NCBI GenBank assembly: GCA_013815485.1
Contig: JACDGB010000144.1
Location: 1-5,585, forward strand
Length of the DNA: 5,585 nt
DNA from: Rubrobacter sp.
Lineage (GTDB): Bacteria > Actinomycetota > Rubrobacteria > Rubrobacterales > Rubrobacteraceae
Direction: 5' to 3'
Under the pieces are notes generated by a model that had not been told where the DNA came from, searched no databases, and saw nothing but the letters and a program-made list of their open reading frames with translations. The translations under genes and the position numbers were made by a program. Of this stretch, positions 1 to 5,585 are shown piece after piece. How positions within the stretch are numbered: the first letter of the stretch is position 1; the number at the start of each line of letters is the position of its first letter.

Positions 1-177
1 CTTGGGGTCCTCCACGCTGCCCTTGTGGCCGACTGTTAAGGCGGAATCGAAGAGCCACGCCATCTCCCACAACCGATGGGCCGACCGGACGGGGGACAGC
101 ACTCTGTGGCCGGACGCTCCGTCGTAGCAGGATGCTATTTGCTCGTGTACCGTGACGGTTCTCTCGGCGCGGTTCAT
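1..177 (-). CDS. Hypothetical protein, N-terminal part, runs off the left edge
   Basis: An ATG at 177-175 on the minus strand opens a frame that stays open to base 1, giving the first 59 residues (begins MNRAERTVTVHEQIASCYDG). A strong Shine-Dalgarno, AAAGGAG, lies at 193-187 with 9 bases before the ATG, and a perfect TATAAT lies further upstream at 235-230. Third codon positions are mostly G or C, as in the clear genes of the window. The visible part is soluble and mixed in charge, with no signal peptide or membrane segment, and a Trp/Met-containing stretch around residues 33-44 (HRLWEMAWLFDS). I do not recognise the family and assign no function. The start and the reality of the gene rest on the binding site and coding bias; its length and C-terminus are outside the window. 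Confidence 0.55.
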   Translation of the reverse strand, partial: MNRAERTVTVHEQIASCYDGASGHRVLSPVRSAHRLWEMAWLFDSALTVGHKGSVEDPK

Positions 178-186
178 ACCGTCCGT

Positions 187-193
187 CTCCTTT
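187..193 (-). promoter_or_regulatory. Ribosome binding site of the leftward gene
   Basis: On the minus strand these bases read AAAGGAG, a near-ideal complement to the 16S rRNA 3' end, 9 bases before the ATG at 177-175. This fixes the start of the partial minus-strand gene. Confidence 0.6.
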
Positions 194-229
194 CCCCGAG
201 TTTCCCAAAGCCAGACCAGAGGGCAGGGG

Positions 230-235
230 ATTATA
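230..235 (-). promoter_or_regulatory. Candidate -10 box (TATAAT) for the leftward gene
   Basis: The minus strand reads TATAAT at 235-230, about 53 bases before the ATG at 177. The bases just before it are GTG, so a TG is adjacent but not at canonical extended -10 spacing. I see no TTGACA-like -35 at 16-18 bases. The call rests on the perfect hexamer and its position upstream of a gene with a good ribosome binding site. Confidence 0.4.
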
Positions 236-302
236 CACGGTCGCCTTTTTGGTCCTTCCCAGAACAACAGAAGCCGATAAGAGGCGAAGTTCGGAAGGCA
301 GA

Positions 303-328
303 CCGATAGTAACAGAGAGCCCTATCGG
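303..328. repeat. Inverted repeat, 7-bp arms
   Basis: CCGATAG at 303-309 and CTATCGG at 322-328 are perfect reverse complements around a 12-base loop. No T-run follows on either strand, so it is not an obvious terminator. It may be a chance dyad or a relic. Confidence 0.35.
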
Positions 329-503
329 ACTTGATAATAGCCTTGAGAACTGTTCGTGGAGCCCTGAAATGCCTCTTTTGCAGGTAAAACTGAAAGCAGG
401 GTTAGGCGATGCAGGTTTCTCAAGTCGGTTTCCAATCGGGGATAATTGGGGTTGAAGATGCTGAGCGAAGCTTGGCAGGGATATATTTCGAGCGTCTCGA
501 ATA

Positions 504-538
504 CGGTGTCGGCGGCCTCTTGTAGAAGCACGACACCG
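504..538. repeat. Inverted repeat, 8-bp arms, possible hairpin
   Basis: CGGTGTCG at 504-511 and CGACACCG at 531-538 are perfect 8-base reverse complements with a 19-base loop. On the plus strand it is followed by CCCTTTCTTT, which is only weakly terminator-like. On the minus strand no T-run follows. It lies about 30 bases downstream of the end of the minus-strand polymerase remnant, so it could be a leftover 3' transcript hairpin. Confidence 0.4.
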
Positions 539-568
539 CCCTTTCTTTAGGTCTTCGGCTACGTTCAG

Positions 569-879
569 TTATCTTGCTCTCTGGCCTCGCCCGCAAGCTT
601 TTAGGAACGCCCCGGATGCCGATGTCGTGGTTGGAGAAGACACACTCTTACCGGCCAGGATTTTCTCCAGATTCTGTATGTGCCGCACGAGGAAAGAAAA
701 TATCCGCCTCGGGTCCTGTCCACCCGGCCTTCAAGGAGGAACGCTCCCCAGTGGTGGAGAAGGTTTCCATGGCTTTCGTAGACGGAGCGAAAGATAGTGG
801 CTTGGAAAAGGCCCCACTCATCCCCGATCAATAAGAAACAAACCGGGACGCCATTCATCGTAGGGACCCCCTGTAGATT
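569..879 (-). pseudogene. Remnant of the C-terminus of DNA polymerase III alpha subunit (DnaE / error-prone DnaE2 type)
   Basis: Read on the minus strand from about 879, one frame gives QGVPTMNGVPVCFLLIGDEW, then LFQATIF, VYESHGNLLHHW and FLLEGRVDRT. This follows the pattern of the OB-fold domain near the C-terminus of bacterial DnaE proteins: GVxFLLLxDExGL, then an (I/V)F...VYE stretch, then LLxEGRV. Around 700-715 the match moves to another frame, which continues IFSFLVRHIQNLEKILAG, the usual next strand and helix, and then a short tail ending at a TAA (571-569). The original frame also stays open to near 601 but no longer looks like the family. The roughly 1000 residues that should come before, with the PHP and polymerase domains, are absent: beyond 880 lie TGAC repeats and a tRNA promoter. 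The piece is therefore a truncated, frameshifted relic. The match was made by eye from memory of the family; which DnaE class it came from is uncertain. Confidence 0.6.
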
Positions 880-880
880 T

Positions 881-930
881 GGTGACACTGGTGACGGCGG
901 TGACGACATTTTGACGACAGTTGACGACAG
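881..930. repeat. Short direct repeat array, TGAC units every 9-11 bases
   Basis: TGAC occurs at 883, 892, 901, 912 and 922, giving spacings of 9, 9, 11 and 10 bases. The last two units are an exact tandem copy of TTGACGACAG (911-920 and 921-930). The first three share GGTGAC. The array ends about 30 bases before the -10 box of the initiator tRNA gene. It may be a binding array for a regulator on one face of the helix, or a slippage product in a region no longer under selection. Confidence 0.6.
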
Positions 931-956
931 ATCCAGGAATCTTGAGAGTCCTGGGA

Positions 957-965
957 TGGTATAAT
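957..965 (+). promoter_or_regulatory. Extended -10 promoter of the initiator tRNA gene
   Basis: TGG followed by TATAAT (960-965) forms a perfect extended -10 element (TGnTATAAT). The expected start of transcription is near 972, giving a leader of about 20 bases before the tRNA at 994. No TTGACA-like -35 lies at 16-18 bases; the place is occupied by a dyad, CCAGGA (933-938) and TCCTGG (949-954). The extended -10 would compensate for the missing -35. Confidence 0.65.
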
Positions 966-993
966 TCCTTTTACAAACAGGGTTCAGAAGCGA

Positions 994-1067
<74 letters not shown>

Positions 1068-1073
1068 CTACAT

Positions 1074-1103
1074 GAGGCTCCGCAAGCGCGGGGCCTTTCG
1101 CTT
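1074..1103 (+). terminator. Probable intrinsic terminator after the tRNA
   Basis: AGGCTCCGC (1075-1083) pairs with GCGGGGCCT (1088-1096) through nine consecutive pairs, one of them G-T, around a four-base AAGC loop. It is followed by TTTCGCTT, a short imperfect T tract. It begins 7 bases after the tRNA end and should separate the tRNA transcript from tilS downstream. Confidence 0.7.
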
Positions 1104-1150
1104 GCCAGGCAAAGTTGCGTGAGAACCGCGACTCTTCCATCCCGATTCTC

Positions 1151-1156
1151 TAAACT
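1151..1156 (+). promoter_or_regulatory. Possible -10 box for a leaderless tilS transcript
   Basis: TAAACT at 1151-1156 fits the actinobacterial TAnnnT -10 pattern and ends 7 bases before the ATG at 1164, so transcription could begin at the start codon itself. This would explain why neither candidate tilS start has a Shine-Dalgarno and why a terminator sits just upstream. There is no clear -35. This is inference from spacing only. Confidence 0.3.
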
Positions 1157-1163
1157 GTTTCCT

Positions 1164-2507
1164 ATGAAGCCGAGCGACTTTACCAATGCCGTGCGGCGAA
1201 CGGCGGAACGGTACGGGATGGACCTCTCCCATTCGCTGGTAATGGTCTCGGGCGGCCCGGACTCGGTGGCTATGTTGCGGGCGCTCATGGAGCTTGACGC
1301 CGGGCCAACCGTTCTGCACCTGGATCACGGGTTGCGAGGGCAGGATTCCCGCGAGGACGCGGATTTCGTGAGCAGACTGTGCGAAAGTCTGGGCGTCGAG
1401 TGCGAGGTGCGACGGCTTCGGTTCGATGGCGGCGCGAACTTTCAGGAACGAGCGCGGATGGAAAGGTACCGGGTCGCGGAGGAGTTGATGGAGGAACGCG
1501 GGCTCCCGGTCGCCGCCACCGGCCACACGGCGGACGACGTGGCGGAGACGGTGCTACTGAACCTGGCGAGAGGGGCGGGGCTGCGGGGACTCTCCGGGAT
1601 ACCGCCGGTACGAGGACCTTACGTTCGGCCCTTGATCCTTCACCGCCGCGCCGACGTGCTGCGCTATCTGAAGCATCTCGGACAGCCTTACCGAACCGAT
1701 CCCACGAACCTGGAGCCGAAGTATGCCCGCAACCGCGTGCGCCTCGAGGTTCTTCCGGTGCTTGAGGAATTGTATCCTGGAGCCGGGGGCAACGTAGCTC
1801 ACGGGGCGTCTCTTCTGCGCGAGGATCTGGAAGTTCTCGAAGGGCTCGTTGACGAGATAGTCCACCGGCGGGGCGCGGAGGTCATCGTCCCGCTCGGCGA
1901 ACTAAAGAGAATGCCGCCCGCCTTGAGGCGTCATGCCGTGCGGCGGGCCTACGCGACGCTGGTCTCGGGCGAAGCGTCCCTGGACTCGGCCGCCGTGGAA
2001 GCGATCTTGAAGCTGGCCCGAAATAGCGAAGGCACGCGGACCATGTACCTGTCGGAGAACGTCGTCGCGGCGGTTCGCTATGGAGAGGAGATCGTCTTCT
2101 ACTACGCAGCAGAGCCGTTCTCGGGAGAGTCAGACCTCCTGCCCGGCGCGCAGGGCTTCCACGGCTGGGTCATTGACGTGACGGAGGTACGCGGATTCGA
2201 CGCGGCGGACGCCGCGAGGCCGGAGGTGGCGTATCTGGATGCGGGGCGAGGTCCTTACCGGGTGCGGCTGGCGCGGGAGGGCGATACCATGCGTCCGCTG
2301 GGGCTTGGGGGAACGAAGAAAGTCCTCCGGGCGATGATGGACCGCGGGGTGCCGAAGGATCTGCGCCGCCGGACGCCAGTGGTCGTGGACGGCGAGGAGA
2401 GAGTGGCCTGGGTGTTTCTGGGTGAACTTGGCGAGGAGTTCAAAGTAGACGAGGCGACGGAGAAAATTCTCAAGGTGGAGGTCGAACAGGTGGAAAAAAG
2501 ACCGTGA
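1164..2507 (+). CDS. tilS: tRNA(Ile)-lysidine synthetase TilS
   Basis: TilS uses ATP and lysine to convert cytidine 34 of tRNA-Ile2(CAU) to lysidine, so the tRNA reads AUA and is charged with isoleucine; it is a cytosolic enzyme. Numbered from the ATG at 1164 (447 residues), the N-type PP-loop ATPase motif SGGPDS is at 29-34. HLDHGLR at 52-58 and the signature GHTADDVAETVLLNLARG at about 120-137 follow, then the family stretch DPTNLEPKYARNRVRLEVLP at about 179-198. A C-terminal TilS_C domain follows from about 366 (VRLAREGDTMRPLG ... RRRTPVVVDGEE). All expected parts are present and the length is normal. A GTG at 1119 would add 15 residues, but it lies only 16-20 bases after the terminator and neither start has a Shine-Dalgarno. 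I prefer 1164 because the PP-loop then sits at the usual distance from the N-terminus and a -10-like box lies just upstream. The gene overlaps hpt by 4 bases, implying co-transcription and coupling. Confidence 0.95.
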   Translation: MKPSDFTNAVRRTAERYGMDLSHSLVMVSGGPDSVAMLRALMELDAGPTVLHLDHGLRGQDSREDADFVSRLCESLGVECEVRRLRFDGGANFQERARMERYRVAEELMEERGLPVAATGHTADDVAETVLLNLARGAGLRGLSGIPPVRGPYVRPLILHRRADVLRYLKHLGQPYRTDPTNLEPKYARNRVRLEVLPVLEELYPGAGGNVAHGASLLREDLEVLEGLVDEIVHRRGAEVIVPLGELKRMPPALRRHAVRRAYATLVSGEASLDSAAVEAILKLARNSEGTRTMYLSENVVAAVRYGEEIVFYYAAEPFSGESDLLPGAQGFHGWVIDVTEVRGFDAADAARPEVAYLDAGRGPYRVRLAREGDTMRPLGLGGTKKVLRAMMDRGVPKDLRRRTPVVVDGEERVAWVFLGELGEEFKVDEATEKILKVEVEQVEKRP

Positions 2508-3070
2508 AGATGTCCAGTATGATGCCCGACGTGAGAGAGGTGCTCATATCCTCGGAGGAGATCCAGGCGCGCATCCGCCAGATAGGCGAGCGCATCACCG
2601 AAGATTATCGAGGCGAGAGGCCGCTCCTGATCGGGGTTCTCCGTGGCGCGGTGGTGGTAATGGGCGACCTCATGCGCAACATAGACCTCCCATGCGAGAT
2701 AGATTTCATGGACATATCCTCATACGGCTCGGGCACGTCGAGCAGCGGCGTCGTGCGTATCCTCAAAGACCTCGAAGAAGACATAACCGGTCGCCACGTC
2801 CTCATAGTCGAGGATATCGTGGATACCGGTCTCACGCTCTCGTATCTCAGGCGGTCCCTGCTAGCCCGCAACCCCGCCTCGTTGGAGATCTGCGCGCTCG
2901 TCACCAAGCCCTCGCGCCGCAGGGTGGAAATCGACGTGAAATACCTCGGCTTCGAGGTGCCGGACGAGTTCGTCGTCGGGTATGGCCTCGACTATGACGG
3001 AGCCTACCGCAACCTCCCGGACATCTGCGTCTTGAAGCCCGAGGTATTCGGGGCCGGGTCGGGCGGGTAG
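2504..3070 (+). CDS. hpt: Hypoxanthine(-guanine) phosphoribosyltransferase
   Basis: This purine salvage enzyme transfers ribose-5-phosphate from PRPP to hypoxanthine or guanine, giving IMP or GMP in the cytosol. The 188-residue product has the normal length. GVLRGA at 44-49 is the pyrophosphate-binding loop, SYGSGTSSSG at 73-82 is the mobile active-site loop, and VLIVEDIVDTGLT at 99-111 is the PRPP-binding motif with its acidic pair. KPSRR near 135 and VPDEFVVGYGLDY near 152-164 form the base-binding region. The GTG start at 2504 overlaps the tilS stop (GTGA) and has AGGTGG at 2488-2493, 10 bases upstream. ATG codons at 2510, 2519 and 2522 are alternatives with worse spacing to that site. The tilS-hpt pairing is common in Gram-positive bacteria and supports the call. 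Exact preference for hypoxanthine or guanine cannot be read from the sequence. Confidence 0.95.
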   Translation: MKMSSMMPDVREVLISSEEIQARIRQIGERITEDYRGERPLLIGVLRGAVVVMGDLMRNIDLPCEIDFMDISSYGSGTSSSGVVRILKDLEEDITGRHVLIVEDIVDTGLTLSYLRRSLLARNPASLEICALVTKPSRRRVEIDVKYLGFEVPDEFVVGYGLDYDGAYRNLPDICVLKPEVFGAGSGG

Positions 3071-3071
3071 T

Positions 3072-3108
3072 CCGGCAGGTAATAGCGGATACCTCGGTAC
3101 GTTGCCGG
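3072..3108. repeat. Nested inverted repeats between hpt and ftsH
   Basis: CCGGCA (3072-3077) and TGCCGG (3103-3108) are perfect outer arms. Inside them AGGTA (3077-3081) pairs with TACCT (3090-3094). The structure begins just after the hpt stop and ends 5 bases before the TATAAT box of ftsH, so it covers the place a -35 would occupy. No T-run follows, which argues against an intrinsic terminator. It could protect the hpt mRNA 3' end or be an operator for ftsH. Confidence 0.45.
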
Positions 3109-3113
3109 GGTAG

Positions 3114-3119
3114 TATAAT
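3114..3119 (+). promoter_or_regulatory. Candidate -10 box (TATAAT) for ftsH
   Basis: A perfect TATAAT in the 87-base gap between hpt and ftsH, predicting a start near 3126 and a leader of about 30 bases that contains the ftsH ribosome binding site. No good -35 is visible at 16-18 bases. It suggests that ftsH and folP can be transcribed apart from tilS-hpt. Confidence 0.55.
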
Positions 3120-3144
3120 CCGCGAGTCCTGAACAAATTTTATG

Positions 3145-3150
3145 AGAGGT
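3145..3150 (+). promoter_or_regulatory. Ribosome binding site deciding the ftsH TTG start
   Basis: AGAGGT lies 7 bases before the TTG at 3158. An in-frame TGA at 3143-3145 excludes any earlier start, and the next in-frame ATG (residue 17) would cut through the first membrane helix. The ATG at 3142 is in another frame. Confidence 0.65.
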
Positions 3151-3157
3151 AAATCAG

Positions 3158-5047
3158 TTGGGCAGACTCTTGAGAAACGGCGGGTTGCTGTACTTCGTCA
3201 TCCTTATGGTGTTCGCGGTGATCCTGGTCCGCTACCTTTCGGCGGGCAGCACGGAGACGACCACCCTCAACAATGTCGAGTTCCAGAACGCGGTGGACGA
3301 GCAGTCATTCGTCCTCGACCCCGCGGAAGAGGAAAGAAAGCTCACGGTCCTCGACGAGGACCAGAAGGTCACCGGACTCCTGAAGCGCGACGGCGGGAAC
3401 ACGGAAGAGTTCGAGTATTTCTATACGCAGCAGACCGACGTGGCCGCCACCCTCAACGAGGCGGACATAGCGTTTGACGTGGACCCGCAGAACACCGGGT
3501 TCTGGTTGAGTCTGCTCGCTACGCTCGGGCCGATCTTCCTCATAATTATCCTCTTCCTGTTCATCATGAGCTCGATGCAAGGCGGCGGAAATCGGGTGAT
3601 GAGCTTCGGAAAGAGCCGCGCCAAGCGGATGACGAAAGACCAGCCGAAGGTCACCTTCAACGACGTGGCCGGCGCGCAGGAGGCCGTGCAGGAACTGTCC
3701 GAGATCAAGGAGTTCCTCGAATCTCCGCAGAAGTTCCAGAAACTCGGAGCGAGAATCCCGAAGGGCGCTCTCCTCGTCGGGCCTCCCGGCACCGGCAAGA
3801 CGCTGCTTGCCCGAGCGGTCGCCGGCGAAGCGGGCGTTCCGTTCTTCTCCATCTCGGGTTCTGACTTTGTGGAGATGTTCGTCGGGGTTGGGGCGAGCCG
3901 TGTCAGGGATCTCTTCGAGCAGGCCAAGCAGAACTCGCCTTGCATCATCTTCATGGACGAGATCGACGCGGTCGGTCGTCAGCGCGGTGCCGGCATGGGC
4001 GGCGGCCACGACGAACGCGAGCAGACTTTGAACCAGCTTCTCGTGGAGATGGACGGTTTCGACTCCAAGAGCGGGATCATCATGCTCGCGGCCACCAACC
4101 GGCCCGACATCCTCGACCCGGCGCTGTTGCGTCCGGGGCGTTTCGACCGGCAGATCACGGTTGACCGGCCCGACTTGCCGGGGCGCGAGAAGATCCTGAC
4201 CGTCCACACGAGGGGCAAGCCGCTCGGTGACGACATAAACGTTGAGACCATAGCTCGCGGCACGCCCGGCTTCACCGGCGCGGACCTTGCGAACCTGGTG
4301 AACGAGGCGGCGTTGCTTGCGGCCCGGCGTGACAAGGAAGAGATCAACATGTCAGAGATGGAGGAGGCGGTGGACCGTGTGATCGCCGGTCCCGAGCGCA
4401 AGACGCGCATCATCTCTGAGAAGGAGAAGGTGATCACCGCCTACCACGAGGCCGGACACGCCGTCGTGGGCGCCCTCTTGCCCGATGCGGACCCGGTACA
4501 CAAGATCTCCATCATCCCGCGCGGGCAGGCCCTCGGCGTCACCATGAGCCTTCCCACGGAGGACCGCTTCATGATGAGCCGCAGCCAGCTCATGGCCCAG
4601 CTCGCCATGATGCTCGGCGGCCGGGCGGCGGAGAACGTCACCTTCGATGAGATCACCACCGGCGCCTCCAACGACCTCGAAAGGGTCACGCAGACCGCCA
4701 AGCAGATGGTCACCCGCTTCGGCATGAGCGACAAGCTCGGGCCGATGTCCCTCGGACACGCCAACCAGCAGGTCTTCATGGGCCGGGACTTCGGGGCGCA
4801 GCCTGACTACTCGGATGAGATCGCCTTCCAGATAGACAAGGAAATCCGGCGCATCGTTGACGAGTCATACGACACCGCCGAAGACGTTCTCCTCCGCAAC
4901 CGGGACCTCCTCGAGAAGCTGTCGAAGGACCTGATCGAATACGAGACCGTGGACGCCAAGCACCTTCGCAACCTCGTCGAGGAACACGCCGTTGACCACG
5001 TACACTTCGAGTCCGAAGGCCCGCACCGCAACGGCCATGAAGATTAG
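3158..5047 (+). CDS. ftsH: ATP-dependent membrane zinc metalloprotease FtsH
   Basis: FtsH is a hexameric membrane-bound AAA+ protease that extracts and degrades misfolded membrane proteins and unstable regulators. The 629-residue product is complete. It has a membrane helix at about 9-27, an extracytoplasmic domain at about 28-112, a second helix at about 115-137 and a cytoplasmic remainder. Walker A is GPPGTGKT (208-215), the pore motif MFVGVG is at 240-245, and Walker B is IIFMDE (263-268). The second region of homology runs at about 313-330, with arginine fingers R325 and R328. The zinc site HEAGH is at 430-434 and the third ligand is probably D506 in [11 protein letters not shown]. The C-terminal tail is short and polar, without the long low-complexity extension of some actinobacterial FtsH. 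The start is a TTG supported by AGAGGT at 3145-3150 and by the position of the first helix. Its stop abuts the folP start with no gap, so the two are likely co-translated. Confidence 0.98.
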   Translation: MGRLLRNGGLLYFVILMVFAVILVRYLSAGSTETTTLNNVEFQNAVDEQSFVLDPAEEERKLTVLDEDQKVTGLLKRDGGNTEEFEYFYTQQTDVAATLNEADIAFDVDPQNTGFWLSLLATLGPIFLIIILFLFIMSSMQGGGNRVMSFGKSRAKRMTKDQPKVTFNDVAGAQEAVQELSEIKEFLESPQKFQKLGARIPKGALLVGPPGTGKTLLARAVAGEAGVPFFSISGSDFVEMFVGVGASRVRDLFEQAKQNSPCIIFMDEIDAVGRQRGAGMGGGHDEREQTLNQLLVEMDGFDSKSGIIMLAATNRPDILDPALLRPGRFDRQITVDRPDLPGREKILTVHTRGKPLGDDINVETIARGTPGFTGADLANLVNEAALLAARRDKEEINMSEMEEAVDRVIAGPERKTRIISEKEKVITAYHEAGHAVVGALLPDADPVHKISIIPRGQALGVTMSLPTEDRFMMSRSQLMAQLAMMLGGRAAENVTFDEITTGASNDLERVTQTAKQMVTRFGMSDKLGPMSLGHANQQVFMGRDFGAQPDYSDEIAFQIDKEIRRIVDESYDTAEDVLLRNRDLLEKLSKDLIEYETVDAKHLRNLVEEHAVDHVHFESEGPHRNGHED

Positions 5048-5585
5048 GTGAACCGAAACTCCAGGCAAGATCGCCTCACCGGGGCCGGGGATCTCATCAC
5101 GAGACCCGGCCCCGTACTCATGGGAATCCTGAACGTAACCCCCGACTCCTTCTCCGACGGCGGCGAGTTTCTTGACCACGGGAAGGCCGTCGCTCGCGCC
5201 TCCGCCATGCTCGACGAAGGCGCTCACGTAGTAGACATCGGTGGAGAATCCACCCGTCCGGGCTCGGCCCCCGTATCCCTGGAAGAGGAGATCGGTCGCG
5301 TCGTGCCCGTGATTCAGGCGATCCTCGATGAAAGGCCGGACGCCGTGATCTCCATAGACACGTACCGCGCCCAGACCGCCGAGGCCGCCATCGAAGCGGG
5401 GGCGAGCATCATCAACGATGTGAGCGCCCTGCGCGGCGACGGGCGGATGGCGAAGCTCGTGGCGGAGGCGGGATGTCCCGTGATCCTCATGCACATGCAA
5501 GGCGAGCCGAAGACCATGCAGCAAAACCCCCGCTACGAAAATGTCGTCCGAGAGGTGCGCGACTTTCTTCGGGAGAGGGCGGAGC
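5048..5585 (+). CDS. folP: Dihydropteroate synthase, N-terminal part, cut by the right edge
   Basis: FolP condenses p-aminobenzoate with 6-hydroxymethyl-7,8-dihydropterin pyrophosphate to give dihydropteroate in folate synthesis, and it is the sulfonamide target. The visible 179 residues show the TIM-barrel signatures in order: MGILNVTPDSFSDGG (25-39), GGESTRPG (65-72), SIDTYRA (102-108), IINDVSA (121-127) and HMQG (149-152). About 100 residues, including the later pterin-binding motif, are expected beyond the edge. The GTG at 5048 directly follows the ftsH TAG, with only a weak Shine-Dalgarno, so reinitiation after ftsH is likely. An ATG at 5120 is the methionine of the first signature and would remove the opening strand, so it is less likely. 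In many actinobacteria folE lies between ftsH and folP; here it does not. Confidence 0.96.
   Translation, partial: MNRNSRQDRLTGAGDLITRPGPVLMGILNVTPDSFSDGGEFLDHGKAVARASAMLDEGAHVVDIGGESTRPGSAPVSLEEEIGRVVPVIQAILDERPDAVISIDTYRAQTAEAAIEAGASIINDVSALRGDGRMAKLVAEAGCPVILMHMQGEPKTMQQNPRYENVVREVRDFLRERAE

Larger units (their letters stand above)
236..568. other. Gene-poor stretch, no recognised gene
   Basis: About 330 bases with no convincing coding sequence on either strand. The base composition is less GC-rich than the flanking genes. It holds two small perfect inverted repeats (303-328 and 504-538), an interrupted palindrome TTCGAG-CGT-CTCGAA at 487-501, and one weak minus-strand reading frame from a GTG at 531 to a TAG at 324-322 (69 codons). 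That frame has GC-rich third positions only in its first half and resembles no family I know. The stretch lies between the polymerase remnant and the leftward gene and may be decayed sequence. Confidence 0.4.

Noticed and set aside
487..501. TTCGAG-CGT-CTCGAA palindrome as a LexA (SOS) box
   Set aside because: It resembles the actinobacterial TCGAAC-N4-GTTCGA site, but the spacing is 3 and the arms differ, and no gene start follows at a fitting distance.
881..930. CRISPR array
   Set aside because: The units are about 10 bases with no spacers of typical length and no cas genes are nearby.
921..965. TTGACG at 921-926 as the -35 of the tRNA promoter
   Set aside because: The gap to TATAAT at 960 is 33 bases, far too long; TTGAGA at 942-947 is too close at 12 bases.
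3142..3477. ATG-initiated frame of 111 codons overlapping the start of ftsH
   Set aside because: It is out of frame with FtsH, its product is Arg/Gly-rich without domain features, and its ATG lies beside the ftsH ribosome binding site. The ftsH frame has clear membrane helices here.
3305..4207. Long minus-strand frame of 300 codons inside ftsH
   Set aside because: It lies wholly opposite ftsH and reflects GC-rich codon bias. The product has no recognisable domain.
4865..5524. Minus-strand frame of 219 codons across ftsH and folP
   Set aside because: It is antisense to two unmistakable genes and has no family features; a shadow of high GC content.

Overview
The window looks like chromosome from a high-GC Gram-positive bacterium, probably a deep-branching actinobacterium of the Rubrobacter type. 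This is inferred from the GC-rich third codon positions, the tilS-hpt-ftsH-fol gene order, an initiator tRNA without an encoded CCA end, and frequent GTG/TTG starts. No database search was possible, so the taxon is a guess.

Left part (1-960): the start of an unrecognised gene runs leftward off the window edge (177 to 1, minus strand). It has a strong ribosome binding site and a TATAAT box. The stretch from about 178 to 960 holds no intact recognisable gene and is visibly less GC-rich than the rest. Inside it, on the minus strand at about 569-879, lies a frameshifted remnant that reads like the C-terminal OB-fold end of a bacterial DNA polymerase III alpha subunit (DnaE / error-prone DnaE2). 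Just beyond the remnant is a short array of TGAC repeats at roughly one-helical-turn spacing, then a dyad, then an extended -10 promoter.

Middle (960-1100): that promoter drives a single initiator tRNA gene, tRNA-fMet(CAU), followed by a compact hairpin that looks like a terminator.

Right part (1100-5585): four plus-strand housekeeping genes are tightly packed. tilS (tRNA-Ile lysidine synthetase) overlaps hpt (hypoxanthine phosphoribosyltransferase) by 4 bases. After an 87-base gap with its own TATAAT box comes ftsH (membrane AAA+ zinc protease). folP (dihydropteroate synthase) begins on the base after the ftsH stop and is cut by the window edge. The cluster joins tRNA decoding fidelity, purine salvage, membrane protein quality control and folate synthesis, a grouping conserved in many Gram-positive bacteria.

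I see no phage, CRISPR, transposon or novel multi-gene system. The points most worth a second look are the polymerase remnant, the repeat array and dyad in front of the initiator tRNA, and the unidentified leftward gene.
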